Positions 24,803-32,131 of a stretch of 64,000 bases of DNA are shown one piece after another. Position 1 is the stretch's first letter. Each line of letters starts with the position of its first letter. The notes beneath the pieces were generated by a model that was not told the DNA's origin, did not search any database, and worked only from the letters and a program-made list of their open reading frames with translations. The stretch is from VRUE01 sp963704515 (lineage in GTDB: Bacteria > Actinomycetota > Thermoleophilia > Solirubrobacterales > 70-9), in assembly GCA_963704515.1 (NCBI GenBank), contig OY969913.1:1674001-1738000 (forward strand). The letters are read 5' to 3'. Both the position numbers and the translations under genes were made by a program.

Positions 24803-25150
24803 ATGGCCTCCAGTGCTGCCCATGGCGGGCCGGTCGGTAGGTCCGCCTCGGACGACATCAAGGCCTCCCTCGCGGATCCCGAGTTCCGGGCCGAGTACGA
24901 GCGCCTTGCGCCGTATGAGGAGCTTGCCCGGATCGTCATCATGCGCCGCGCCTCCCTCGGCCTGAGCCAGGCCGAGCTGGCCGCTCGCATGGGCACCACC
25001 GCCTCGGCGATCTCCCGCATCGAGAGCGGCCAGCACGCCACCAGCCCCCAGACCGTCAAGAAGCTCGCCGACGCCTTCGGCGCCCGCGCCGTCCTCGGCT
25101 TCGAGTTCGGCCCGGTCAAGCACCCCGAGCGCGAGCTGGTTGTGCTCTAG
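24803..25150 (+). CDS. XRE-family DNA-binding protein
   Basis: 115 residues. The helix-turn-helix is at about 55-80 (LSQAELAARMGTTASAISRIESG), preceded by DPEFRAEYERLAPYEELARIV, a lead-in seen in HigA-like antitoxins. The C-terminus continues ATSPQTVKKLADAFG. A HigB-type toxin would be expected next to it, but the flanking genes do not resemble one; it could instead be the island's own regulator. Confidence 0.8.
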   Translation: MASSAAHGGPVGRSASDDIKASLADPEFRAEYERLAPYEELARIVIMRRASLGLSQAELAARMGTTASAISRIESGQHATSPQTVKKLADAFGARAVLGFEFGPVKHPERELVVL

Positions 25151-25169
25151 TCCGAGTAGATCGCCCCGT

Positions 25170-25946
25170 CTATCCGCCCGTTAGCACCTTGGTCAGGACC
25201 TCGGCGGCGACGTTCTCGCCGACGCCTTGCACAGCATCGAGGACGTGCCGGAGCTTGCTCTTCTCCTCCTCATCATCAGTTGAGTCAATCTCGGTTTGAA
25301 GTGCAGTGAGCAAGCGGGCAAGCGCAACCTCGCCGTCAGCGGGCCAGCCCTCAAGAAGCTGCAGCGCCCGCTCGGTTGGTACTACGGTCAGCGCACCCGG
25401 AAGCTGCTCGATGCTTGCGGTGCCCTGAACGTATTCGCTTCGTTCCAAGACCTCAAATGCGCGGCTTGTGTCCGGATCGCCATCCTCGCGTTCAAGCCGC
25501 TGGTTGACCTGCATCTGCGATACGTCCTCGCCCGCGTCGGCTCGGGCATATACACCGACCACCGCTTCAAGAACAGGCAGGGTTACGTCCCAGGCGATCT
25601 TCGACCCGCCGGGCCTCGATGAAATCGCCTTGTCGGCGCGTACGATTCCCTGAAGGCGACGAGCCTCCTCAACGTGGTGAATCCCCTCGGCAGTCGGTCG
25701 GAGTCGCCCGGACATAGGCGAGTTTCCGGGGACCACGGCGATCAGCCCAAGGTCCCACAGTTCCTCGATGTCTCCGTGATCTACGCTCTCGCGACCTTTT
25801 ACGCTCGCCTGTTGCATGGTTGTCCCGATTCCCATGCCGGTCGAGAAGTAAAATTCCTCCTTGGCCTCGGCGTAGCCATCTACGATCTGGCAGAGCAAGT
25901 TGTGTTGATCCTCTGTTATTCGCACAGGGACTCGATTCCAGCACAT
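25170..25946 (-). CDS. Hypothetical island protein
   Basis: 258 residues, mostly helical and acidic in the C-terminal half, with no membrane segment. The middle (GLIAVVPGNSPMSGRLRPTAEGIHHV) looks like a winged-helix end. The last part (KSKLRHVLDAVQGVGENVAAEVLTKVL) is a helix with glycine spacing reminiscent of small immunity or abortive-infection proteins, but I cannot assign a family. Its base composition is clearly lower in GC than the chromosome. It is convergent with the XRE gene. The ATG at 25946 has no obvious Shine-Dalgarno; a GTG at 25925 is an alternative. Confidence 0.55.
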   Translation of the reverse strand: MCWNRVPVRITEDQHNLLCQIVDGYAEAKEEFYFSTGMGIGTTMQQASVKGRESVDHGDIEELWDLGLIAVVPGNSPMSGRLRPTAEGIHHVEEARRLQGIVRADKAISSRPGGSKIAWDVTLPVLEAVVGVYARADAGEDVSQMQVNQRLEREDGDPDTSRAFEVLERSEYVQGTASIEQLPGALTVVPTERALQLLEGWPADGEVALARLLTALQTEIDSTDDEEEKSKLRHVLDAVQGVGENVAAEVLTKVLTGG

Positions 25947-26076
25947 GGCTCGGCGGAATTTGCCCTAAACCTGGCTTAGTCCTCAATGCGGGCGAGCTTG
26001 TTGTACAGCGCCGGGCAACGGTGGAAGATGATCGCCTTCTGGCAGCGGCGTCCCGCCACGGCCCTACGCTTCCCGG

Positions 26077-26214
26077 ATGGATAATTGGCTCGTCGCCCTG
26101 ATTGCTGCCGCAGGAGCTCTCGGTGGCTCCGCCCTGACTGGAGTAATTACATACCGCCTGGCACGTCTTGAGCGCGAGGCTAGCCCGGATCATTCGCCAG
26201 GCGCCCGCGAGTAA
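26077..26214 (+). pseudogene. Small membrane protein gene altered by IS insertion
   Basis: ATG at 26077 opens a 45-residue frame with one N-terminal transmembrane segment (WLVALIAAAGALGG), then a helix, YRLARLEREA. The last twelve codons lie inside the IS1380-type element (from 26180). Removing the element and one CTAG copy would continue the frame with 14 further codons to a TAG around 27920. The tail of the original protein has therefore been replaced by IS sequence. Confidence 0.5.
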
Positions 26215-26360
26215 CGACAGCGCCCATGAGACAGGCGTGTATGCCTGAGCGCGGCCGGGTGGTGCCGCGGGAGTTGCGACGGAAGGCGCGGACGACCCGG
26301 GTGAGAACCTTTCGGGCAGGTCGAGATCGGGCGGCGACGGAAAGGCGAGTAGGAAGTGAA

Positions 26361-26384
26361 GAAGCGGTTCCGCGGAACCGCTTC
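26361..26384 (-). terminator. 24-nt perfect palindrome after the transposase gene
   Basis: GAAGCGGTTCCG followed immediately by its complement forms a perfect 12+12 palindrome with no loop, 5 nt downstream of the transposase stop and inside the IS. It probably terminates transposase mRNA or blocks incoming transcription. Confidence 0.55.
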
Positions 26385-26389
26385 GCCGG

Positions 26390-27754
26390 TCAGCCGGCCG
26401 GCGCGGGCAGCTCGCACAGCCGCGCGAAGGCGGCCGCGAGCTCCTCGGCCCAGGGCCAGCGGCGCTCCAACCGAAGGGTGGCGCGGCGGGCGTGGAAGGC
26501 GAGGCGGCCGGCGGTGTGCAGGGCGCGGTAGCGCAGTCGCTTCGGCTCCAGGCCGGAAAGCGCGCCGCGCAAGAGCAGAGTGTCGATCCAGGCGATCAAC
26601 GCCTGGGCGATCAGCACCAGCTCCATCCAGACCGCGTTCATCTGGAAGTCGGCGAACGGGAGCAGCTCCAGGCCCATCTGCTTGGCGCAGCGGATGCGGT
26701 CCTCGCAACGGGCACGGGCGCGATGCTCACGCTCCAGATCGGCGGCCTCGCCTTCGCGGTCGGTGAGGATCGCCTGGAAGCGGTGGCCGTCTGCGTCGGT
26801 GAAGGAGAGCTGCGCGCCGGGGTGTGGGCGCTCGCGGCGGACGATCAGCCGCGAGCCCTCCGGCCAGCCGGAGAGGTCGATCAGGTCCGTGGCCTCGGCA
26901 ACCTCGCCGTTCTCTCGCGCAGAGCCGTCCTGGGCGAGGGCGGAAACCCAGCGCCGATCGGGAATAGCGGTGATCGCCCGGCGCACGGGCTCGGTCAGGT
27001 CAAAGCCGACAGAGAAGCGGATGTCGCCCTCGCGCGCCCAGTCCAGCAACCCGTGCGTGGCGCCGGCGGAGTCGAAGCGCAGGACGACCTCCGAATCGGC
27101 GGCGAGGTCTGCGGGCAGCTGCTCGAGCGCCTCTTCTGCGACCTCGATCTGGTCGGCCACCGTGTTGGCGCCGGCATTGCCGGGGCGCAAGAGACCCGCC
27201 AGCGGCTCACCGCCGCAGGGGTCGCCCGGCCGGTCCAGGAAGGCGAGCATCGGGTGGAAGCCGAACCCTTTCTTGAACGTCGGGGCCGCTCCCTCCTTCT
27301 CGGACCCCGCTTCGATCAATGTCGGGTCGAGGTCGATGAACAGCGGCCCCTCGGGCTCCGCGCCGGCATCCCAGGCGCGCTCGCGCGCCTCCCGGCGAGC
27401 GCTGCGCAGCGCCCCCATCAGCTCGGGGTCGCCGGCGATCGCCTCCACCGTGCGCCAGGCGGTGGCATCGGAGGCGACCGCGCCGAAGAGCGGCTCCTGG
27501 TCGCGCACGGCGCGCAGGTCGGAGAGGTGGGAGCCGCCGGAGGCGAGCATCACGGCCAGGTCGCGCACCACCCGGCCGGGATCGTGGGTTCCGCGGCGGC
27601 TGCGCATCGGCGCAAGGCCCTCCGAGAGCGCGTCAGTCAGTCCGATTCGGTCCGCTGTCGCGGCAAGCAACGCCGCGCCTGCGTGGGAGACGACGCCCTC
27701 TCCGTCCGCTGTGACTTCTACGGTGAATTCGCGGCCATTGCGCTGCACCTTCAT
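26390..27754 (-). CDS. IS1380-family transposase
   Basis: 454 residues from ATG at 27754, preceded by AGGAGGATCACC. It has the RNase H-like DDE layout of the family. FIDLDPTLIEAG carries the first Asp, VVLRFDSAGATHGLLDW probably the second, and the Glu is likely in the AKQMGLELLPFADF region. A short lead-in (MKVQRNGREFTVEV) precedes it. The gene is complete and occupies most of the IS. Confidence 0.87.
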   Translation of the reverse strand: MKVQRNGREFTVEVTADGEGVVSHAGAALLAATADRIGLTDALSEGLAPMRSRRGTHDPGRVVRDLAVMLASGGSHLSDLRAVRDQEPLFGAVASDATAWRTVEAIAGDPELMGALRSARREARERAWDAGAEPEGPLFIDLDPTLIEAGSEKEGAAPTFKKGFGFHPMLAFLDRPGDPCGGEPLAGLLRPGNAGANTVADQIEVAEEALEQLPADLAADSEVVLRFDSAGATHGLLDWAREGDIRFSVGFDLTEPVRRAITAIPDRRWVSALAQDGSARENGEVAEATDLIDLSGWPEGSRLIVRRERPHPGAQLSFTDADGHRFQAILTDREGEAADLEREHRARARCEDRIRCAKQMGLELLPFADFQMNAVWMELVLIAQALIAWIDTLLLRGALSGLEPKRLRYRALHTAGRLAFHARRATLRLERRWPWAEELAAAFARLCELPAPAG

Positions 27755-27924
27755 GGTGATCCTCCTGAACGGATTTGCGAGCTTCGAGAACCCGCAGAAT
27801 CCCGCTTCAGGCGGACGAAACCGCGCCCTGGAAGACCCGGGGCGCGGTTTCTTCATGAACGATCCGGGCTAGTCGCCTGCCACTTTCGGCGACGCCCGTC
27901 CGAGGTTGCTCGTAGCCTTTGTCC

Positions 27925-28257
27925 ATGGAGTTTTTCGTTCCAGCTTGCGACTCAGCGGAGGAGGCCGAGAAGGTCTGGGAGGCTACGCGCACCTTCGCTC
28001 AGGAAAACCTCGGCTGGGAGGTCAGTGGGAAGCGCATCTTCCGGATTACCGGGGTTCACGATGGCAAGGCAATCGACTGTGAGGTCGGAAAGGCTGAGCC
28101 GTATGAAGGGAACATGGTGATTGCCATCTTGGAGTCGAACGCCTACTTGGTCTGCACGGCCAACCGAGGGGTTTTGCGAGGCGAACCGATTTTGGTTGGC
28201 CGTGAGGAGGCTGGCTCGATCATCGAGTTCGACGCCGACGCGGTGTCCTCCGGGTAG
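27925..28257 (+). CDS. Hypothetical island protein
   Basis: 110 residues from ATG at 27925, exactly 6 nt after TAGCCT (27913-27918), a leaderless-type start. It looks like a small alpha/beta protein: a helix-rich start (EEAEKVWEATRTFAQENLG), strands in the middle and a C-terminal acidic strand. No membrane segment, no recognised family. Confidence 0.6.
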   Translation: MEFFVPACDSAEEAEKVWEATRTFAQENLGWEVSGKRIFRITGVHDGKAIDCEVGKAEPYEGNMVIAILESNAYLVCTANRGVLRGEPILVGREEAGSIIEFDADAVSSG

Positions 28258-28281
28258 CCGAGGGATAGGCCCGCCTGCGCC

Positions 28282-28773
28282 CTAAGCCAAGACGACGCCG
28301 AAGCGATCATCGAAGCGGTCGCGGTCCTCGACTGCGACCGCCTGGGAGAAGCGACTCGCGGTGACGGTGAAGTGGTCGAGAAAGCCGACGTTGCCGAGCA
28401 GGACCAGACCGAAGCTGTGCCAGCCATCGACGAATCCCACCGGGGCTTCCCACTCGCACCGAGCGCCGGAGTCGTCGTGGTGGTGCAGGCGCAGTGAGAC
28501 GGTCTTGTAGCGGGCGACGATGGTGCGCCCGCCGACGGCGTGCAGTTCCTCACCCTCGTTGTCGGTCAGGTCGAGGCCAAGCTCGTCCGCCAGTAGGTCG
28601 CTCGCGAGGATCGCGTCTGCTCCGGTGTCGATCAGTCCCTCAAGCTCTGGCGTCGATGCGCCCTCAGTGGCAAGAGAGACAGGCACGAAGGGTCGGAACA
28701 CCGGCTGTCCCAGCCGTGTTTGCTGGGGGTCCTCCCGATAGGGGTAGAGCCAGGGGTTCTTCGGCTCAGCCAA
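28282..28773 (-). CDS. Retropepsin-like aspartic protease domain protein
   Basis: 163 residues from TTG at 28773, which overlaps the stop of the upstream small gene. The active-site motif LIDTGADAILASDLLADELG is at about 47-66, followed by GGRTIVARYKTVSLRL, the strand pattern of clan AA retropepsins that work as dimers. The last 70 residues (GFVDGW, VLLGNVGFLDHF) complete the fold. It pairs with a DUF5678-like gene; the function of this pairing is unknown, and processing of a partner protein is one possibility. Confidence 0.7.
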   Translation of the reverse strand: MAEPKNPWLYPYREDPQQTRLGQPVFRPFVPVSLATEGASTPELEGLIDTGADAILASDLLADELGLDLTDNEGEELHAVGGRTIVARYKTVSLRLHHHDDSGARCEWEAPVGFVDGWHSFGLVLLGNVGFLDHFTVTASRFSQAVAVEDRDRFDDRFGVVLA

Positions 28774-28984
28774 GGCCGACGTAGATCGGCTCGTTTGCGT
28801 GGGGAACCCGCCCGCCGACGACAACGTGGTCCAGCCTGCGGGCCTTCTCCAGCACGACTTTCAAGTCCTCGTCGGCGATCACGACCTGGCCCGTTCGGGT
28901 GTCGGTCGCCACGTACTTGCCCTCGTAGCCCTTGAAATCGGTGCGGATGGGTTTCACGCAGTCGATGATACCCGCTGCCTCCAC
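28766..28984 (-). CDS. Small DUF5678-like protein
   Basis: 72 residues from GTG at 28984. The run YEGKYVATDTRTGQVVIADE, then DLKVVLEKA and VPHANEPIYVG, matches my memory of the DUF5678 pattern (a short strand-helix protein). It is transcribed ahead of, and overlaps, the retropepsin-like gene, so the pair is probably one functional unit. Confidence 0.6.
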   Translation of the reverse strand: MEAAGIIDCVKPIRTDFKGYEGKYVATDTRTGQVVIADEDLKVVLEKARRLDHVVVGGRVPHANEPIYVGLG

Positions 28985-29068
28985 GGGCTTTTCAGGGCTG
29001 GACCCTTGCCACCCCCTGCCAAATCGGCCTCGCCTGAGCTTGGGAGGCGGCGTGTTCCGCTTGCTGCT

Positions 29069-29114
29069 GCCATGCCGGAGGAGGGACTCGAACCCCCGAC
29101 ACGCGGATTATGAT
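29069..29114 (-). repeat. Right att copy inside the intact tRNA-Met
   Basis: The same 46 nt as 24123-24168. Here it continues into the 5' half of the tRNA, so the gene is regenerated or retained at this junction. Confidence 0.92.
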
Positions 29115-29146
29115 TCCGCTGCTCTAACCAGCTGAGCTACTCCGGC
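29073..29146 (-). tRNA. tRNA-Met(CAU)
   Basis: Complete cloverleaf on the minus strand. Acceptor GCCGGAG/CTCCGGC, D-arm GCTC/GAGC, anticodon stem GCGGA/TCCGC with loop ATCATAA (anticodon CAT), T-arm GGGGG TTCGAGT CCCTC, discriminator A; no CCA encoded. It fits an elongator Met tRNA; a lysidine-modified Ile tRNA cannot be fully excluded. It is the integration target of the island. Confidence 0.93.
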
Positions 29147-29213
29147 GGGGGACGGATCGTAGCGAGGGGCGGGCGGGAATCGCTTTGGGCGCGGGGGCTT
29201 TAGCCTTGGTGCC

Positions 29214-30167
29214 TTGACTCAGGAGCTGGACAGGGCGGTGCGGACGGTGCTGCGGGACTGTTTGCAGGTGGAACCGGGAGAAGAGGTGCTGGTGATCTGC
29301 AACCCGGTGACCGAGGACATCGGGGCGCTGATGCGGATCGAGGCGGAGGGCGACGGGGCCTTTGCGACGCTGGCGGTGATCTCCGAGCTCGAATCGAACG
29401 GGGCGGAGCCGCCGACGCCGGTCGCCGCGGCGATGATCGCCTCGCAGGTGGTGCTGGCGCCGACGATCCAGTCGCTCTCCCACACCTACGCGCGCCGCGC
29501 CGCCAACCAGGCCGGCGTGCGGATCGCGACCCTGCCCGGCGTCACCGAGGACATGCTGGCGCGGCTGATGAACGCCGACATGGCGGTGCTGCGCCGCCGC
29601 GGCGCGGCGCTCGCCGCCGAGCTGCGCAGCGGCGAGGAGGCGAGGCTCACCTGCCGACACGGCAGCGACCTTCGGCTAGGGCTCAAGGACCGCGTGCCGA
29701 TCGCCGACGCGGGCGTGCTCAATGCCCCCGGTGCCTTCGGCAACCTGCCCTGCGGCGAGGCGTTCGTCTCGCCGGCGGAGGGCACCGCCGAGGGGACGCT
29801 GGTCGTCGACGGCTCGATCGCCGGCGTGGGCAAGGTCGAGACCCCGGTTGAGCTGACGGTTCGCGGCGGCCACCTGACCGACGCGACCGGCCCCGAGGGC
29901 GCGACCCTGATGGAACTGCTAACCAAGCACGGCGAGGACGGCACCAACGTCGCCGAGCTCGGGATCGGCACCAACGAAGAGGCGACGCTGACCGGCAACA
30001 TCCTCGAGGACGAGAAGATCCTCGGCACCGCGCACGTCGCCTTCGGCGCCTCGCACGCGATCGGCGGCACCGTCCAGGTTCCCGTGCACCTCGACTGCGT
30101 GATCCTCGAGCCGACGGTCGAGATCGACGGCAAGAAGGTCGTCAGCGGCGGCGAGCTCTACGTCTGA
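29214..30167 (+). CDS. M29-type metallopeptidase / aminopeptidase-like protein
   Basis: 317 residues from TTG at 29214, which follows TAGCCT by 7 nt (leaderless type). It has GEEVLVICNP near the start and a long glycine-rich beta region. Probable metal ligands are Glu and His residues in GEAFVSPAEGTAEG, GIGTNEEA and VHLDCVILEP. It resembles the thermophilic M29 aminopeptidases and the related 2,5-dihydroxypyridine dioxygenase-like proteins. The next gene follows after 1 nt, so an operon with the formiminotransferase is likely. Confidence 0.75.
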   Translation: MTQELDRAVRTVLRDCLQVEPGEEVLVICNPVTEDIGALMRIEAEGDGAFATLAVISELESNGAEPPTPVAAAMIASQVVLAPTIQSLSHTYARRAANQAGVRIATLPGVTEDMLARLMNADMAVLRRRGAALAAELRSGEEARLTCRHGSDLRLGLKDRVPIADAGVLNAPGAFGNLPCGEAFVSPAEGTAEGTLVVDGSIAGVGKVETPVELTVRGGHLTDATGPEGATLMELLTKHGEDGTNVAELGIGTNEEATLTGNILEDEKILGTAHVAFGASHAIGGTVQVPVHLDCVILEPTVEIDGKKVVSGGELYV

Positions 30168-30168
30168 A

Positions 30169-31059
30169 GTGGCGCCCCAGCTGCTCGCCGTCCCCAACGT
30201 CTCCGAGGGGCGCGACGCGGCCCGCATCGCGGCGCTCGAGGCTGCCTTCTCGCGCGGGGCCAAGTTGCTCGATCGCCACTCCGACGCCGACCACGACCGC
30301 ACCGTCTTCACCCTCGCGGCGAGCGGGCCGTCGCTGCGCGACGCGCTGCTCGCCGGTGCCGAGCAGGCGATCGAGACGCTCGACATGAGCGGCTACCGGG
30401 GACTGCACCCGGCGGTCGGCGCCCTCGACGTCTGCCCGGTGGTCTGGCTTGCGCCTGAGGCGCGCCACGCTGCTCGGGTCGAGGCGCTCGAGGTGGCGGC
30501 TCAGCTCGGCGGCCTCGGCGTGCCCGTCTTCCTCTACGGCGAGCTCGCCAGCCGGCCCGAGCACGCCGAGCGCGCCTACTTCCGCAACGGTGGCCTGGCC
30601 GAGCTCTGGCTGCGGATGGAGGGGGGAGAGCTGCGCCCCGACTGCGGTCCGGGCCTGCCGCACAGCAGCGCCGGCGTCACCCTGGTCACGGCGCGCCCGC
30701 CGCTCGCCGCCTTCAACGTCGAGCTCGACAGCGGCGACGTCGAGATCGCCCGCGCCGTGGCCGCGGGGCTGCGCGAGTCGGGCGGCGGGCCGCCCGGCGT
30801 GCGGGCGATCGGCCTGGCCCTCGCCGGCGGCCACACCCAGGTCTCGACCAACGTCCACGACCCCTTCGCGGTGCCGCTGGCCGAGGTCGTCTCCCGAGTC
30901 GCCGAGCTGGCCGAGCCGCTCGGCGCGACCCCGGTCGAGGCCGAGATCGTCGGCCTCGTCCCCGAGGCGGCGCTGGCGGACTACCCGGCCGCGGTCCCCA
31001 TTCGCGGCTTCGACCGGGCCGCGCAGACGATCGAGGCGCGCCTCCCGGCCGCCCCCTGA
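30169..31059 (+). CDS. Glutamate formimidoyltransferase
   Basis: 296 residues, the length of the isolated formiminotransferase domain without the cyclodeaminase. Motifs: VPNVSEGRD at the start, LDRHSDADHDRTVFTL (the probable catalytic His lies here), GLHPAVGALDVCPVVWL, and GLALAGGHTQVSTNVHD. The family transfers a formimino group from formiminoglutamate to tetrahydrofolate in histidine breakdown and one-carbon metabolism. No hut genes are nearby. GTG start one base after the previous stop. Confidence 0.88.
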   Translation: MAPQLLAVPNVSEGRDAARIAALEAAFSRGAKLLDRHSDADHDRTVFTLAASGPSLRDALLAGAEQAIETLDMSGYRGLHPAVGALDVCPVVWLAPEARHAARVEALEVAAQLGGLGVPVFLYGELASRPEHAERAYFRNGGLAELWLRMEGGELRPDCGPGLPHSSAGVTLVTARPPLAAFNVELDSGDVEIARAVAAGLRESGGGPPGVRAIGLALAGGHTQVSTNVHDPFAVPLAEVVSRVAELAEPLGATPVEAEIVGLVPEAALADYPAAVPIRGFDRAAQTIEARLPAAP

Positions 31060-31084
31060 GCCGCCCTCCCGCTAGATTCCGGCC

Positions 31085-31450
31085 ATGGCCCAGGCCAAGA
31101 AGAAGCGCCGCCGCAAGCACCGCGGCACCCAGGGCGGCCGCGTCGACGCCAACCGCCGCGCCGCCCGGCCGCGCAGCCGCGCCGAGGCAAAAGACCGCGT
31201 CCGCTCGGGGAGCAAGAGCCGCGGCCAGCGCGGCGACCAGCCCCCGACCTGGCGCGGTTCGATCACCCGGGGCGCCGTCGCCGCGGCGATCTTCGCCGTC
31301 CTCCTGCTCGTCATCTTCAAACGGCCGCCCGCCGCGGCGCTCGCCCTCGGCGCCTTCATGCTCGTCTTCTACATCCCGGCCGGTTACTACATCGACAGCT
31401 ACATGTGGAGGCGACGGGAGCGGACCCGGATGCGCTCCGGCGACAAGTGA
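31085..31450 (+). CDS. Small basic membrane protein, unknown
   Basis: 121 residues: about 55 very basic residues (AKKKRRRKHRG and an Arg/Ser/Gly-rich stretch), then two transmembrane helices (about 64-78 and 83-105) and a short basic tail. TAGATT lies exactly 6 nt before the ATG. The basic region could bind nucleic acid or membrane. It overlaps the next gene by 4 nt (GTGA). Confidence 0.65.
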   Translation: MAQAKKKRRRKHRGTQGGRVDANRRAARPRSRAEAKDRVRSGSKSRGQRGDQPPTWRGSITRGAVAAAIFAVLLLVIFKRPPAAALALGAFMLVFYIPAGYYIDSYMWRRRERTRMRSGDK

Positions 31451-32091
31451 GCCTCGAGGTTCGCCAGCTCACGGTCGGCCAGATCGGCGAGAACTGCTTC
31501 ATCGTCCGGCCCGAGGGCGGCGAGCGGGCGCTGATCGTCGACCCGGGCGAGGAGGCCGAGCGGATCCTCGCCGAGGTGGAGGAGATCGGCGCCGCGGTCG
31601 AGGCGATCCTCGTCACCCATACCCACTTCGACCACATCGGCGCAGTGGCTCCGGTGGCCAAGGCGACCGGGGCGCCGGTCTACTGCCCCGAGCTGGAAGT
31701 GCCCGTGCTGGCCGACATCATGGCCTTCGTCCCCTACGCCGGCTTTGGCCCCTACGAGAGCTACGACGCCGACGAGACGGTCAAGGGCGGCGAGGAGCTG
31801 CAGCTGGCAGGCCTGACGCTTGACGTGATCCCGACGCCCGGCCACAGCCCCGGCCACGTCACCTACTCGGTGCGTGGCGAGGACGCGATCTTCTCCGGCG
31901 ACGTGCTCTTCCAGGGCTCGGTCGGCCGGGTCGACCTGCCGGGAGGCGACGGCCCGACCCTGATGCGCTCGATCCAGACCTTGGTCGAGTCCCACTCGCC
32001 CGAGACCAGGGTCTACCCCGGTCACATGGGCGTGACGACGCTCGGCGCGGAGCGCGCCGGCAACCCGTTTCTCGCCCAGCTGGACGGGTAG
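31447..32091 (+). CDS. Metallo-beta-lactamase-fold hydrolase (glyoxalase II-like)
   Basis: 214 residues from GTG at 31447, overlapping the previous stop. All metal-binding motifs are present: THTHFDHIG, PGHSPGHVTY, FSGDVLFQ and YPGHM. The length and FSGDVLF-GSVGR stretch match the small hydroxyacylglutathione hydrolase-like group, which often precedes hisS in bacteria. Substrate not determinable. Confidence 0.9.
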   Translation: MSLEVRQLTVGQIGENCFIVRPEGGERALIVDPGEEAERILAEVEEIGAAVEAILVTHTHFDHIGAVAPVAKATGAPVYCPELEVPVLADIMAFVPYAGFGPYESYDADETVKGGEELQLAGLTLDVIPTPGHSPGHVTYSVRGEDAIFSGDVLFQGSVGRVDLPGGDGPTLMRSIQTLVESHSPETRVYPGHMGVTTLGAERAGNPFLAQLDG

Positions 32092-32131
32092 GGGCGGGCG
32101 GAGCCGCCGCGCAGGTAAGGTCGCGGCGACC

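Larger units (their letters stand above)
26180..27872 (-). mobile_element. IS1380-family insertion sequence
   Basis: The left end CTAGCCCGGATCATTC (26180-26195) and the inverse of the right end (27857-27872) match at 15 of 16 positions. The element is about 1.69 kb and holds one transposase gene. CTAG at both ends is palindromic, so it may be a 4-bp target duplication with the true element at 26184-27868. The inverted repeats and transposase are intact, so it may be mobile. Confidence 0.82.
24123..29114. mobile_element. 5-kb genomic island integrated at tRNA-Met
   Basis: The 46-bp sequence at 24123-24168 is repeated exactly at 29069-29114, where it forms the 3' half of an intact tRNA-Met. 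This is the footprint of site-specific integration into a tRNA gene. The interior holds two small membrane proteins, an XRE regulator, hypothetical genes, an IS1380-type element and a retropepsin-like protein, and several stretches are visibly AT-richer than the host. No integrase or excisionase is recognisable, so this is a remnant or is mobilised in trans. Confidence 0.85.

Noticed and set aside
25530..25570. GGGCATATAC sequence resembling the centre of the palindromic repeats
   Set aside because: The flanks form only about a 5-bp inverted repeat and it lies in a hypothetical gene; not enough to include it in the family.
26226..28120. Plus-strand open frames across the IS
   Set aside because: They are antisense to the IS1380 transposase, whose motifs and ribosome-binding site are clear.
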